Shown: positions 1-7,957, counted from the first letter of the stretch. The stretch is 29,003 nucleotides of DNA from Scatomorpha sp036653715 (GCA_036653715.1 JAVVTL010000015.1:1-29003), one strand, 5' to 3'. The notes: a model not told the origin generated them from the letters alone. Made by a program: numbers and translations.

Positions 1-6
1 TTTTTC

Positions 7-35
7 TTGACAAAGGGGGCTTTTGGTCGTATGAT
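7..35 (+). promoter_or_regulatory. Sigma-A promoter of the phosphofructokinase gene
   Basis: TTGACA at 7-12 and TATGAT at 30-35 are separated by 17 bases, so the match to the housekeeping promoter is nearly perfect. Transcription should start near 42, giving a leader of about 35 bases that ends in the Shine-Dalgarno AAGGAGTG at 64-71 before the ATG at 78. Confidence 0.85.
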
Positions 36-77
36 ACATTAGATATGTTTGGCACATATTCACAAGGAGTGAAATAA

Positions 78-1163
78 ATGAAAAGAAACACAAGAGTCGG
101 CATTGTTACCTCGGGGGGAGACTGTCAGGGGCTGAACGCCGCTATACGCGGTGTGGGCAAGGCGCTGCTGCAATATGTGGACAATGTCGAGATATTTGGC
201 ATGTACGACGGCTACAAGGGTCTTATAGAGGGCGACTACAAATACATGGAGCCCAAGGATTTTTCGGGCATTCTCACGGAGGGCGGCACTATTCTCGGGA
301 CCTCGCGTCAGAGGTATATTCCGGGGAAGGCCATAGTGGACGATGAGGGCAACGACCTCATGCCCGCGATGCTGAACACCTATAACAAGCTTAACCTCGA
401 CTGCCTTGTCGTCATGGGCGGCAACGGTACGCAAAAGAGCGCGAAGCTTCTCATGGACGCGGGGATGAATGTCGTCTCCCTCCCCAAGACCATCGACAAC
501 GACATTTGGGGCACGGACACCACCTTTGGCTTCCAGAGCGCGGTGGACATTGCCGCAAACGTCATCGACTACATACACTCGACGGCAAGCTCGCACAGTC
601 GCGTTTTCGTCGTGGAGCTGATGGGCAGGGACGCGGGCTGGCTTGCGCTGAATGCGGGCATGGCCTCCGGCGCGGACATCATCCTCATACCCGAGGTACC
701 CTACGACATAAACAAGGTTGCCGAGGCCGTGGATTTCCGCCGCAAAAACGGCCGCAACTACACCATCGTCGCCGTGGCGGAGGGAGCCGTCTCCGTTTTA
801 GACGCCGTCATGTCCGAGGAGGAACGCCGCCGCGCGAAGGAGGAGTCCAAGCACTCCACCATATCCTACCGCATAGCGAGCGAAATAGAAGCCATGACGG
901 GACAGGAAACGCGCGTCACGGTGCCGGGTCACTATCAGCGCGGCGGCCCGCCCTGCCCCTACGACAGAGTCCTTGCCACACGCTTCGGCACGGGTGCCGC
1001 AAAGCTCATCATGGAAAAACAATACGGCTACATGGTCGGCATAAGGGACGGCGAGATTGTCTCCGTGCCGCTTGAGGACGCCGCCAGCCGCACCAAATTC
1101 ATGCCGCCCGACCATCCTCTCATCCAAGCCGCCCGCGACGTGGGCATATTCTTCGGCGACTGA
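78..1163 (+). CDS. pfkA: 6-phosphofructokinase (PfkA superfamily, GGNGT-type)
   Basis: This cytoplasmic enzyme phosphorylates fructose 6-phosphate to fructose 1,6-bisphosphate in glycolysis. The N-terminal phosphate-donor loop GGDCQGLNA is at residues 14-21, the catalytic PKTIDND segment at about 136-142 (D140 and D142 are the expected catalytic and Mg-associated aspartates), and a MGRDAGW motif is near residue 185. The length of 361 residues is slightly longer than E. coli PfkA, as usual for this clade. The usual GGDG is GGNG here (N116, G117). Known donor determinants are mixed: glycine at the position equivalent to G104 is ATP-like, and K137, equivalent to position 124, is typical of pyrophosphate enzymes and some ATP enzymes. 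The donor (ATP or PPi) therefore cannot be assigned from sequence. The start is fixed by AAGGAGTG at 64-71. The gene stands alone between its own promoter and terminator. Confidence 0.93.
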   Translation: MKRNTRVGIVTSGGDCQGLNAAIRGVGKALLQYVDNVEIFGMYDGYKGLIEGDYKYMEPKDFSGILTEGGTILGTSRQRYIPGKAIVDDEGNDLMPAMLNTYNKLNLDCLVVMGGNGTQKSAKLLMDAGMNVVSLPKTIDNDIWGTDTTFGFQSAVDIAANVIDYIHSTASSHSRVFVVELMGRDAGWLALNAGMASGADIILIPEVPYDINKVAEAVDFRRKNGRNYTIVAVAEGAVSVLDAVMSEEERRRAKEESKHSTISYRIASEIEAMTGQETRVTVPGHYQRGGPPCPYDRVLATRFGTGAAKLIMEKQYGYMVGIRDGEIVSVPLEDAASRTKFMPPDHPLIQAARDVGIFFGD

Positions 1164-1170
1164 ACCGACA

Positions 1171-1210
1171 AAAAATTCTCCCGGGGGACCACCTCCGGGA
1201 GAATTTTTTT
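1171..1210 (+). terminator. Intrinsic terminator after the phosphofructokinase gene
   Basis: Arms 1171-1187 and 1192-1208 pair almost perfectly, including one G-U pair, around a 4-base loop. The stem ends in a run of seven T, and the A-run on the left makes it likely to work on both strands. It separates the upstream gene from the gntR operon promoter that starts 12 bases later. Confidence 0.9.
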
Positions 1211-1221
1211 GTAAACACCTA

Positions 1222-1250
1222 TTGACAACGGCATACATACTGTGCATAAT
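1222..1250 (+). promoter_or_regulatory. Promoter of the gntR-ABC operon
   Basis: TTGACA at 1222-1227, a 17-base spacer, and CATAAT at 1245-1250. The predicted start is near 1257, leaving a short leader of about 24 bases with Shine-Dalgarno AGGTAAGGA (1272-1280) directly upstream of the ATG at 1281. The -10 element lies inside an inverted repeat. Confidence 0.8.
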
Positions 1251-1266
1251 GCGTATATACAGTATG
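1236..1266 (+). promoter_or_regulatory. Inverted-repeat operator candidate over the gntR promoter
   Basis: CATACTGT (1236-1243) and ACAGTATG (1259-1266) are a perfect 8-base inverted repeat with a 15-base gap. The repeat covers the -10 element and the transcription start. YtrA-type regulators are usually encoded beside the transporters they repress and bind their own promoters, so this is the likely autoregulatory site. The assignment is an inference from position and symmetry. Confidence 0.65.
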
Positions 1267-1280
1267 GTGCGAGGTAAGGA

Positions 1281-1655
1281 ATGGACATTATTATTTCGAA
1301 CTCCGGCGAGGTGCCGATTTACGAGCAGATTACCCGGCAGATGAAGGGCCTCATTCTGCGGGGCGAGCTGCGCGAGGGGGAGGCCCTTCCCTCTATGCGG
1401 CTGCTTGCCAAGGACCTGCGCATCTCTGTTATCACCACCAAGCGAGCCTATGAGGAGCTTGAGCGCGAGGGCTTCCTCGTCTCCGTTCCGGGAAAGGGCA
1501 GCTTTGTGGCGCCGCGCGACCTCGAGCTTATGCGCGAGGACAGCCTGCGGCGGGTGGAGGAAAACCTCACCATAGCCGCAGATATCGCCAAAAGCGGCGG
1601 CGTCACGCTTGAGGAGCTGCTTGAGACACTGACAATCATATATGGAGAAGATTGA
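1281..1655 (+). CDS. GntR-family transcriptional regulator, YtrA subfamily
   Basis: A 124-residue DNA-binding repressor-like protein. Residues about 8-75 form the GntR winged helix: it opens with the PIYEQITRQMKG helix, has the LRGELREGEALPSMRLLAKDL segment typical of the family, and ends in the wing VPGKGSFVA. The C-terminal part is only about 45 residues of helix, too short for an FadR or UTRA ligand domain. That small tail is the hallmark of the YtrA subfamily, which controls neighbouring ABC exporters. It is the first gene of a tight three-gene operon; its TGA stop is one base before the ATPase start. The inverted repeat on its promoter suggests autoregulation. The inducing ligand is unknown. 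Confidence 0.9.
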   Translation: MDIIISNSGEVPIYEQITRQMKGLILRGELREGEALPSMRLLAKDLRISVITTKRAYEELEREGFLVSVPGKGSFVAPRDLELMREDSLRRVEENLTIAADIAKSGGVTLEELLETLTIIYGED

Positions 1656-1656
1656 C

Positions 1657-2514
1657 ATGAACACATTGGAAATTAAGGGCCTCTGCAAAAGCTACGGCGA
1701 CTTTAAGCTGAACGACATAAACCTCGCCATCCCCGGCGGCAGCATCATGGGTCTGATTGGGGAGAACGGCGCGGGCAAATCCACAACCATCAAGTGCATA
1801 CTCAATCTCGTCCGCCGCGACGCAGGCGAGATAAGCATTTTCGGGCGGGACAACATCGCCGACGAGTGTGATATTAAAGAGGACATAGGCGTCGTTTTGG
1901 ACGAATCAAGCTTCCACGAGATGCTCCGCGCCTCCGATGTGGGGCGAATCATGTCCAAGCTGTATAAAAACTGGGACAACGCCTGCTTTGAGAGCTATCT
2001 CTCCAAGTTCGACCTGCCGCGGGAGAAGAAATTCAAAGAATTCTCCAAGGGCATGAAGATGAAGCTCTCCATAGCCGCCGCCCTCTCCCACCACCCCAAG
2101 CTGCTGATTTTGGACGAGGCGACAGGCGGGCTGGACCCCGTTGTGCGCAACGAGCTGCTGGACGAATTTTTGGAGTTTATTCAGGATGAGAGCCATGCCG
2201 TCCTGATTTCCAGCCACATAACCTCCGACATCGAAAAGGCGGCGGACTACGTCACCTATCTGCACGGGGGCAGGGTTGCGATTCAGGGCGCGAAGGATGA
2301 GCTGCTCGAGCGCTACGGGCGTCTCGTCTGCTCGTCGAGGGAGCTTGACGCGGTGGACAAGAGCTTTCTTTCCGGCGTCCGACGCGGGCAGTTCGGCTGC
2401 GAGGCGCTGGTGAGTGACAGGCGCGCGTTCAGGCGCGTCTACCCGGAGCTGACGGTGGACCCGGCGAGCCTTGAGGAAATCATGGTCTTTACCGTAAAGG
2501 AGGATGCTGTATGA
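1657..2514 (+). CDS. ABC transporter ATP-binding protein (ABC-2 exporter type)
   Basis: This is the nucleotide-binding subunit that powers the membrane partner encoded next. Walker A GENGAGKST is at residues 35-43, Walker B reads LLILDEATGGLDP, and the switch histidine lies in SSHITSD. The signature is FSKGMKMKL rather than LSGGQ, a variant common in small ABC-2 exporters of the YtrB/YhcG/BcrA kind. About 285 residues is normal for these. I chose the ATG at 1657 because GGAGAAG at 1644-1650 is correctly placed for it; an in-frame ATG at 1642 would overlap the regulator and lacks a site. The last four bases overlap the permease gene, suggesting translational coupling. The substrate is not evident. 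Confidence 0.9.
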   Translation: MNTLEIKGLCKSYGDFKLNDINLAIPGGSIMGLIGENGAGKSTTIKCILNLVRRDAGEISIFGRDNIADECDIKEDIGVVLDESSFHEMLRASDVGRIMSKLYKNWDNACFESYLSKFDLPREKKFKEFSKGMKMKLSIAAALSHHPKLLILDEATGGLDPVVRNELLDEFLEFIQDESHAVLISSHITSDIEKAADYVTYLHGGRVAIQGAKDELLERYGRLVCSSRELDAVDKSFLSGVRRGQFGCEALVSDRRAFRRVYPELTVDPASLEEIMVFTVKEDAV

Positions 2515-3146
2515 ACGCGTTTGTCTACAAGGATTTAATGGTCCTGAAAAGCATCTCAAAAAGCTATATCCTGCTGCTGACGATGTTTGCCGCGCTGTCC
2601 CTCACGGGCGTTTATGACGCCACGATGTTTGCCGGCGTGTGCGTTATGATACTCATTTTGCTGCCCATAACCACCGCTGCTTATGACGAGCAGGCGGGCT
2701 GGGATAAATTCGCCGCCGTGACCCCCTCGGGACGGGGCGGCGTGGTGCGCGGGAAATATCTGTTCGTGCTCTTAATGGCGGGGGCGGGCGCACTTTTCGT
2801 AACGGTTTTTTACGCGGCGGGCAGCCTTGTCATGCCGGAGAAAATCTCCCTTGCGGAGGGGCTTGTGTCGGGCGTTGCCTGCATTGTTGTCGGGCTGCTG
2901 ATTTCCTCGCTGTTTCTGCCGCTCATCCTTAAATACGGCACACAAAAGAGCCGAATTCTCCTGATGGTCGTTGCCGTCGCCATGTCGTTCGTTGCCTTCG
3001 GCGTTGTGGCACTCATCAAAAAATGCGGCCTCGACATAGAGCGCGCCGCCATTCCCGCGGCGATAATGCTGCCCATCCTGACAGCCGCCGCAATGTGCGT
3101 CTCCTACAAAGTCTCCTGCCGCATATTCAAAAACAAGGAGCTGTAA
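2511..3146 (+). CDS. ABC-2 type transporter permease
   Basis: A 211-residue integral membrane protein with about six hydrophobic segments: near residues 18-38, 42-60, 80-100, 116-138, 146-166 and 178-198. It starts with the NAFVYKDLMVLK amphipathic entry helix seen in ABC-2 permeases of the PF13346 type. It shares an ATGA start/stop overlap with the ATPase gene, so the two are probably made in equal amounts and assemble as a heteromeric exporter. The conserved loop DEQAGWDKFAAVTPSGRGGVVRGKY is typical of the family. YtrA-linked transporters often respond to cell-wall antibiotics or peptides, but nothing in this protein identifies a substrate. Confidence 0.85.
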   Translation: MNAFVYKDLMVLKSISKSYILLLTMFAALSLTGVYDATMFAGVCVMILILLPITTAAYDEQAGWDKFAAVTPSGRGGVVRGKYLFVLLMAGAGALFVTVFYAAGSLVMPEKISLAEGLVSGVACIVVGLLISSLFLPLILKYGTQKSRILLMVVAVAMSFVAFGVVALIKKCGLDIERAAIPAAIMLPILTAAAMCVSYKVSCRIFKNKEL

Positions 3147-3176
3147 CGGCATAAAACAGCCGCCGATAAATCAACC

Positions 3177-3212
3177 AAATACCCGCGTGCCCGGCACGCG
3201 GGTATTTTTCTT
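3177..3212 (+). terminator. Intrinsic terminator of the gntR-ABC operon
   Basis: AAATACCCGCGTGC at 3177-3190 pairs perfectly with 3194-3207 over a CCG loop and is followed by TTTTTCTTTT. It ends the exporter operon about 50 bases before the next promoter. Confidence 0.9.
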
Positions 3213-3254
3213 TTGATAAATACGGCGTAATTTGCGTATATGTTTCCGGCGGCG

Positions 3255-3283
3255 TTGACTTTGACGAAAATCGAGGATATACT
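3255..3283 (+). promoter_or_regulatory. Promoter of the diguanylate cyclase gene
   Basis: TTGACT at 3255-3260 and TATACT at 3278-3283 are 17 bases apart. Transcription would begin near 3290, downstream of the ATG at 3240 that opens the longest reading frame, so that ATG cannot be the start for this transcript. The usable start is the GTG at 3318. Confidence 0.75.
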
Positions 3284-3317
3284 AACTAAATATATAAAAA
3301 GCGGAAGGGGGATTTCT

Positions 3318-6300
3318 GTGAAATACAAAAAAGTCATAGTCAAGATATTTTGCGCATTACTCGCCGTAGTTATCACAGCGGCGACGATATGGGACTTCTC
3401 TCTCCAATTGCAGCATGAGCTGACAAAAGAAATATACAGAACCCTGTCCGATGTTTCGATTGATTACAACAAGTCATTTTTGGACCGCATCTCCTACAAT
3501 ATAAAAACGATGAATGTCCTGGCGGGCGGCCTTGTGGAGATGAATGAGCCGTCAAAGCAGGACATTATGGACATTTTGCAAAATGCGGTGGACGACGGCG
3601 ACTTCGAGCGCGTGGTTGTCGCCACAGCCGACGGCATGACCTGCGCGAACGACGGCGTCTCCATAAACATCTCCGAGCGCGAATACTTCAAGCGCGCCAT
3701 GCGCGGCGAAACCAACATCAGCGACCCGCTGACCTCCGTTGTGAACGGAAAGGAAAGCATCATCATAGCCGTGCCGATTCAAAATGACAGCGAGACCATC
3801 GGCGTGCTTTTCGGTGTATATCCGCTCGACACGGCCGGCGCACAGCTTCTTAACTTCACCTACTACAGCGAGGGCTACGGCTTTGTCGTCTCGCCGGACG
3901 GGAAAATAATTCTCGCAAGCCAGCATATGGACAGGCTTGCCGACGGGAAAAACCTCTTTTCCTTCTTTGAAAAAACCGACTTCGTCGACTACTCCATCAA
4001 TGAGCTGAAGGCCACCGTGGAGAAGGGCGGCAGCGGCAGCTTTACCTTCACCTACAAGGGCGAGCGGCGCTTTGTGAGCTTTATCCCCTCCGACATAAAC
4101 GGCTGGTATACCTTCAGCATAGCCTCGGACACGCTGATGCTCCAGCAGGAAAAAGCGACAAACCGCATTGTACTCGAGCTTGTCGCCTCCCTTGCCGTGG
4201 TGGGTCTGCTGCTCTTGGCTTGGATTATAGCCGGCAATCGCCGCCACAACAAAGAGCTGCTGCTCGCAAACCAAAAATATCAGTCCCTGCTCTCACATAT
4301 CAACGGCGGCATGATTGTAGCCGACCACGCCCTGGCCGCCGAGGAGACAATAGCGACCTATGTCAGCTCCGGCTTTACCGATATGACGGGCTACACGCTC
4401 GAGGATATCCAAAACACCTATCAGGGCAGATACCTTGACGTCATATTGGACGAGGATCGCAAGCCCGTGTTCGACATATATCTCGAGCAGCTCAAGGTCG
4501 GCAAAACCTACCGTATGCCCTACAGAATCCGCAAAAAGGACGGCTCCCTCATTTGGGTCATGGACAACGGCTATCTTGTCGAGGACGAAACAGGTTTACA
4601 TAACCACAGCATCATAACCGATATAAGCGTAATAAAGCAGCAGGAGGAGGAGCTGCGGATGAGCGAAAACCGCTTCTCCGTCGCCATCAACGCCTCAAGC
4701 GGCGCCCTGTTTGAGGTAGACCTCAAAAGACAAATCTATACACATTTCGAGAATGCGGAGCGGATATTCGGCATCTCCTCCGAAAAGCTTTTGGAGGACA
4801 CGCGCGCGTTTTCCGGCCTGCCCTTCGATGAATTTGTCGAAGGCGTGACGAAATACTTTTTCCATCCCGATGACCGCGCGGCGGCAAATATGAGCATGGA
4901 GCTTTTGGTAAAAAACAAAACCGCGAGCTACGAGGCGCGAATGCGCAGGCTTGACGGCAGCTATATCTGGTGCAGAATAGACCTCAGCCTGAATTTAGAC
5001 GAATTTGGCGAGCCGACGCGGCTTATCGGCTTCATGTCCGATATAAACGACATCAAAAAACAGGCAGAGATTTTGGAGAGCAAGGTTCAGACGGACCCCA
5101 TGACGGGGCTGTACAACAAAATCGCCATGGCGACGCTCGCGGACAAAATTCTGACAGACAATCCCAACGGACGCCACGCCCTGATAGTCATCGACATTGA
5201 CGACTTCAAGGGCATAAACGACACGCTGGGCCACGTCTTCGGCGACCTCGTTCTGATAGAAATGGGCACGAAGCTCAAGAATCTTTTCCGCAACAACGAT
5301 ATCGTCGGGCGCATGGGCGGGGACGAATTCGCAATCCTCATGAAAAGCGTGTCGGACAGCAGCAGCGTCCTTAAAAAGGCGGCGGAGCTGGCGGGTGCCT
5401 TCCGTCAGACCTACACCGGCGAAAAGGGCGACTACAGAATCTCCTGCAGCATCGGCATAATCATGATTGACGGCGGCTGCGAGAAATTCGAGGCGCTTTA
5501 CCGCAAGGCGGACGCCGCGCTCTATCAGGCAAAGCAAAACGGCAAGGACAGATTCATCCTCTACCGTGACGACGCCTCCGATAGCTACCCCATCGGCTGC
5601 GGCAGGACGAACGACGAGGAATTGCGAAAGCTGCAATCCGCCCACAGCATGGAATCACAGATTTTTGAGCTGCTCTATACCTCGAGGGATTTCGGCGTCA
5701 GCATCAATATGGCGCTCGCCGCAATCGGTCAGGAATACCGCGTCAGCCGTGTTTCCATCTTTGAAAACGACTACGAAAATCTCACGACAAGCAACATCTA
5801 CGAGTGGTGCAGCGAGGGTATCGCCTCCAAGATTGACACGCTGCAAAATCTCAGCATCGCGGCGGGGCGCGACTCCGTGATGGACAGCTTTGACGAGGAC
5901 GGGCTGCTCTACTGCAACGACGTTCGCGAGCTGCCGAACTATCTGCGGCGTGTATTGGAATCCAAGGGCGTACTGTCCACACTGAAGGTTACCATCACGA
6001 ATGACGACAGAATCTGCGGCTTCATCGGCTTTGACGAGTGCACCGACTACAGAATCTGGACCTCGGAGGAGATAGAAAAGCTCACCTTCCTCGCAAAGGT
6101 CCTCGGCGTCTTCCTGTTCAAGGAAAAGACAAAAGCGACAGTGCTCGCGAACCTCAAGACAAGGCTTGAAATTTTGGACGTGCTCCCGGACTATATCTCC
6201 GTCGTCAATCCGCTCACGCACGCGCTCGTGTATGCAAACAAAAAAATGCGCGAGCTGCTCCCGGACGCCCAGCCCGGCGCCTTCTGCTTCAGCACACTGC

Positions 6301-6488
6301 GCGGAGGCCAAAGCGAGCCCTGCGAGACCTGCCTAATCGAGCGCATCAAGCGCGGCGACACCGACAATCTTGAGATTGTCAGCGAGGACGGCAAGCTGCA
6401 CCTGCAAGTGGACGCGCTCGCAATCAATTGGTCAAACGAGCAGGAAATGGTCCTGCTATACGGCACCGAGAAAGCCCCCTCGGACTGA
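3318..6488 (+). CDS. Membrane-bound sensor diguanylate cyclase (Cache-PAS-PAS-GGDEF-GAF-PAS)
   Basis: This protein probably makes cyclic di-GMP in response to external and internal signals. The GTG start at 3318 has GGAAGGGGG at 3303-3311 in front and leads straight into membrane segment one (about residues 6-24). An extracellular Cache/PDC-like sensor spans about 30-275, followed by membrane segment two at 284-306. PAS domains lie at about 322-440 and 450-570. The GGDEF domain is at about 590-750: the motif GGDEF at 667-671 is intact, and RNND at 658-661 is an RxxD inhibitory site five residues upstream, implying product inhibition. A GAF-like domain follows at 778-935, and a PAS-like C-terminus with a CETC pair at 951-1056. 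No EAL or HD-GYP phosphodiesterase domain is present. At 1056 residues it is large for the family, and having sensor domains after the catalytic domain is less usual. The gene is monocistronic. Confidence 0.9.
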   Translation: MKYKKVIVKIFCALLAVVITAATIWDFSLQLQHELTKEIYRTLSDVSIDYNKSFLDRISYNIKTMNVLAGGLVEMNEPSKQDIMDILQNAVDDGDFERVVVATADGMTCANDGVSINISEREYFKRAMRGETNISDPLTSVVNGKESIIIAVPIQNDSETIGVLFGVYPLDTAGAQLLNFTYYSEGYGFVVSPDGKIILASQHMDRLADGKNLFSFFEKTDFVDYSINELKATVEKGGSGSFTFTYKGERRFVSFIPSDINGWYTFSIASDTLMLQQEKATNRIVLELVASLAVVGLLLLAWIIAGNRRHNKELLLANQKYQSLLSHINGGMIVADHALAAEETIATYVSSGFTDMTGYTLEDIQNTYQGRYLDVILDEDRKPVFDIYLEQLKVGKTYRMPYRIRKKDGSLIWVMDNGYLVEDETGLHNHSIITDISVIKQQEEELRMSENRFSVAINASSGALFEVDLKRQIYTHFENAERIFGISSEKLLEDTRAFSGLPFDEFVEGVTKYFFHPDDRAAANMSMELLVKNKTASYEARMRRLDGSYIWCRIDLSLNLDEFGEPTRLIGFMSDINDIKKQAEILESKVQTDPMTGLYNKIAMATLADKILTDNPNGRHALIVIDIDDFKGINDTLGHVFGDLVLIEMGTKLKNLFRNNDIVGRMGGDEFAILMKSVSDSSSVLKKAAELAGAFRQTYTGEKGDYRISCSIGIIMIDGGCEKFEALYRKADAALYQAKQNGKDRFILYRDDASDSYPIGCGRTNDEELRKLQSAHSMESQIFELLYTSRDFGVSINMALAAIGQEYRVSRVSIFENDYENLTTSNIYEWCSEGIASKIDTLQNLSIAAGRDSVMDSFDEDGLLYCNDVRELPNYLRRVLESKGVLSTLKVTITNDDRICGFIGFDECTDYRIWTSEEIEKLTFLAKVLGVFLFKEKTKATVLANLKTRLEILDVLPDYISVVNPLTHALVYANKKMRELLPDAQPGAFCFSTLRGGQSEPCETCLIERIKRGDTDNLEIVSEDGKLHLQVDALAINWSNEQEMVLLYGTEKAPSD

Positions 6489-6513
6489 ATTGCGGCGGGG
6501 ATTCAAAATAAAC

Positions 6514-6540
6514 AGGGGGCTTTCGCCCCCTTTTTATTTT
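6514..6540 (+). terminator. Intrinsic terminator after the diguanylate cyclase gene
   Basis: AGGGGGC (6514-6520) pairs with GCCCCCT (6525-6531) over a TTTC loop and is followed by TTTTATTTT. A-rich sequence on the left gives it some capacity to stop minus-strand transcripts from the facing glycosyltransferase gene too. Confidence 0.85.
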
Positions 6541-6548
6541 GACATATG

Positions 6549-6581
6549 AACCTCGTCGCGCCGCTTGGGTGCGACGGGGTT
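6549..6581 (-). terminator. Hairpin just beyond the minus-strand glycosyltransferase gene
   Basis: 6549-6559 pairs with 6571-6581 (11 pairs including one G-U) around an 11-base loop. It starts four bases beyond the stop codon of the minus-strand gene, so it probably protects or ends that transcript. No T-run follows on the minus strand, so true termination may depend on the next hairpin at 6514-6540. Confidence 0.5.
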
Positions 6582-6584
6582 ATT

Positions 6585-7796
6585 TTACATTCTTCTTGGG
6601 TGGGCGTCGCGGAGCTGGACGGAGACAAAAATGAGGAGCAGGGCGATGGCAAGAAGCATCGCCCAAGCGCCATAGGGCATGTAGAGCAGATAGCTCCCGC
6701 GCAGGTAGGCGTAATAGCTGTTAAAGGATGCAAATTGGATGAGCAGCGGCAGGATGAAATACTGCGGAAACGCCACGGCAAAGCAAAGGGACAGGATATC
6801 CGCCACGAAGAAATATCTGTCGTGCATATGCGGCAGCAAAAATGGCACGGCGACGGCGAAAAGCAGGGCGGCCGCAAGCAGCGTCGTATCGGAGGCGCGG
6901 CTGCGCCTGCTGCGGAACAGGATAAAAACGAGCACGACAAACAGCGCCGCCGCGAGCACGCCGAGCACCGAGCACAGCTCGGGGTTCAGGTCGCCGCGCA
7001 CAAAGGCGAAGATAGAGGGCGAGTTGTAGTTCAGTCCCCCGCCCACGCTGCCCATCTGCGAGAAATAGAGGGTGACGGTGTCCCAAAGCGGACGCCCCGC
7101 GACGACGGCGGGGAGGACAAGCGCGAGATAGGTGAGCGGAAAGAGCAGAAAATGCGGGAGCTTTATCCGCCCAGTCAGCCAAAATACAACGAACAGCGGC
7201 ATTATAAAGACCGCCTGCAGCTTGAAGGCAAAGGAGACGGCGATTGACACCATGGCAAGCTCCGGCTGTCTCTCAAGCGCGAGGTAGACGGAGAGCACGG
7301 CAAAGGCGGCATATATGCTGTCGCACTGTCCCCAATACGCGCCGTTTAAGATGACGGTCGGCAGGAACAGCACGCCGAAAAAGCAAAACAGCAGACGCCC
7401 CCTGTCCTTGACAAAATGCCAAGCGAGCCTCGTGCAGGCCCAGGCAAGAATAATGTCGAAAAACACGGAGAGCAATTTAATAAGGTAGAGGTCGCTTATT
7501 TCCGAATAGGAAAAGAGCGCAAGGAAGTAGAGGTAGGGCACGTTGTAGTTGCCGATGGGGCGAGACAGCGCCGCAAACCCGCCGTTCTCGCGGAAAAACT
7601 GCACCCACTTTGAGAGAAAATCGGTGTAGTCATGCGTCACATGGCCGAGGCAGGCATAGCGGATGCCAAAGGCCGCGACAATTAAAACGGCGGAAATTAT
7701 GATATGCTCGGGTTTTTTGAGGAGTCCCTCAAAATAAAGCAGGAGGAGACAAAAAACCGCCTCCGCCAGTAGAATAATAACCACTCTCGAGTCCAT
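6585..7796 (-). CDS. Polytopic membrane glycosyltransferase, GT-C fold (GT39/GT87-like)
   Basis: A 403-residue integral membrane protein with about ten or more hydrophobic helices. GT-C enzymes move sugars from polyprenyl-phosphate donors on the outer face of the membrane. Supporting motifs are an acidic first external loop (HDYTDFLSKW, holding the likely catalytic aspartate), GNYNVPYLYFLA, and NGAYWGQCDSIYAAF, which resembles motifs in bacterial GT87 and eukaryotic mannosyltransferase families. I chose the ATG whose first base is 7796, because GGGAGGG lies about seven bases upstream on the minus strand. A longer frame starting at 7847 would begin inside a hairpin loop. The gene faces the diguanylate cyclase gene and is transcribed away from rpoB, with no functional partner beside it. 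Donor and acceptor are unknown. Confidence 0.75.
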   Translation of the reverse strand: MDSRVVIILLAEAVFCLLLLYFEGLLKKPEHIIISAVLIVAAFGIRYACLGHVTHDYTDFLSKWVQFFRENGGFAALSRPIGNYNVPYLYFLALFSYSEISDLYLIKLLSVFFDIILAWACTRLAWHFVKDRGRLLFCFFGVLFLPTVILNGAYWGQCDSIYAAFAVLSVYLALERQPELAMVSIAVSFAFKLQAVFIMPLFVVFWLTGRIKLPHFLLFPLTYLALVLPAVVAGRPLWDTVTLYFSQMGSVGGGLNYNSPSIFAFVRGDLNPELCSVLGVLAAALFVVLVFILFRSRRSRASDTTLLAAALLFAVAVPFLLPHMHDRYFFVADILSLCFAVAFPQYFILPLLIQFASFNSYYAYLRGSYLLYMPYGAWAMLLAIALLLIFVSVQLRDAHPRRM

Positions 7797-7825
7797 GCAA
7801 GGCCCTCCCGTTAGGCTGTTTCTAC

Positions 7826-7856
7826 AAAAAAACGGCCGGAGTTGCATACTCCCGCC
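7826..7856 (-). terminator. Intrinsic-terminator-like hairpin in the glycosyltransferase leader
   Basis: On the minus strand GGCGGGAGT (7856-7848) pairs with ACTCCGGCC (7842-7834) with one G-G mismatch and the loop ATGCA, followed by G and seven T (7832-7826). It lies 30-60 bases upstream of the glycosyltransferase start. It is either a transcription attenuator for that gene or a block on antisense transcripts coming from the rpoB promoter region. No competing antiterminator structure was found by eye. Confidence 0.55.
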
Positions 7857-7884
7857 AAAATAGTAAATGTTTACAAAATTTGTC

Positions 7885-7914
7885 TTGACATTGCGAGAAT
7901 TTAGATGATATAAT
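7885..7914 (+). promoter_or_regulatory. Strong extended -10 promoter of rpoBC
   Basis: TTGACA (7885-7890), an 18-base spacer, and TATAAT (7909-7914) preceded by TGA, which makes an extended -10. All twelve core bases match consensus. The predicted start at 7921 gives a long leader of 144 bases before rpoB. Confidence 0.9.
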
Positions 7915-7957
7915 AACTTGCTTTGTCCCCTATAAAGGCACAGTTATCCATTCTCTT

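Noticed and set aside
3240..3317. Upstream ATG start for the diguanylate cyclase gene
   Set aside because: It lies upstream of the -35/-10 pair at 3255-3283 and has no ribosome site; the GTG at 3318 has one and begins at the membrane anchor.
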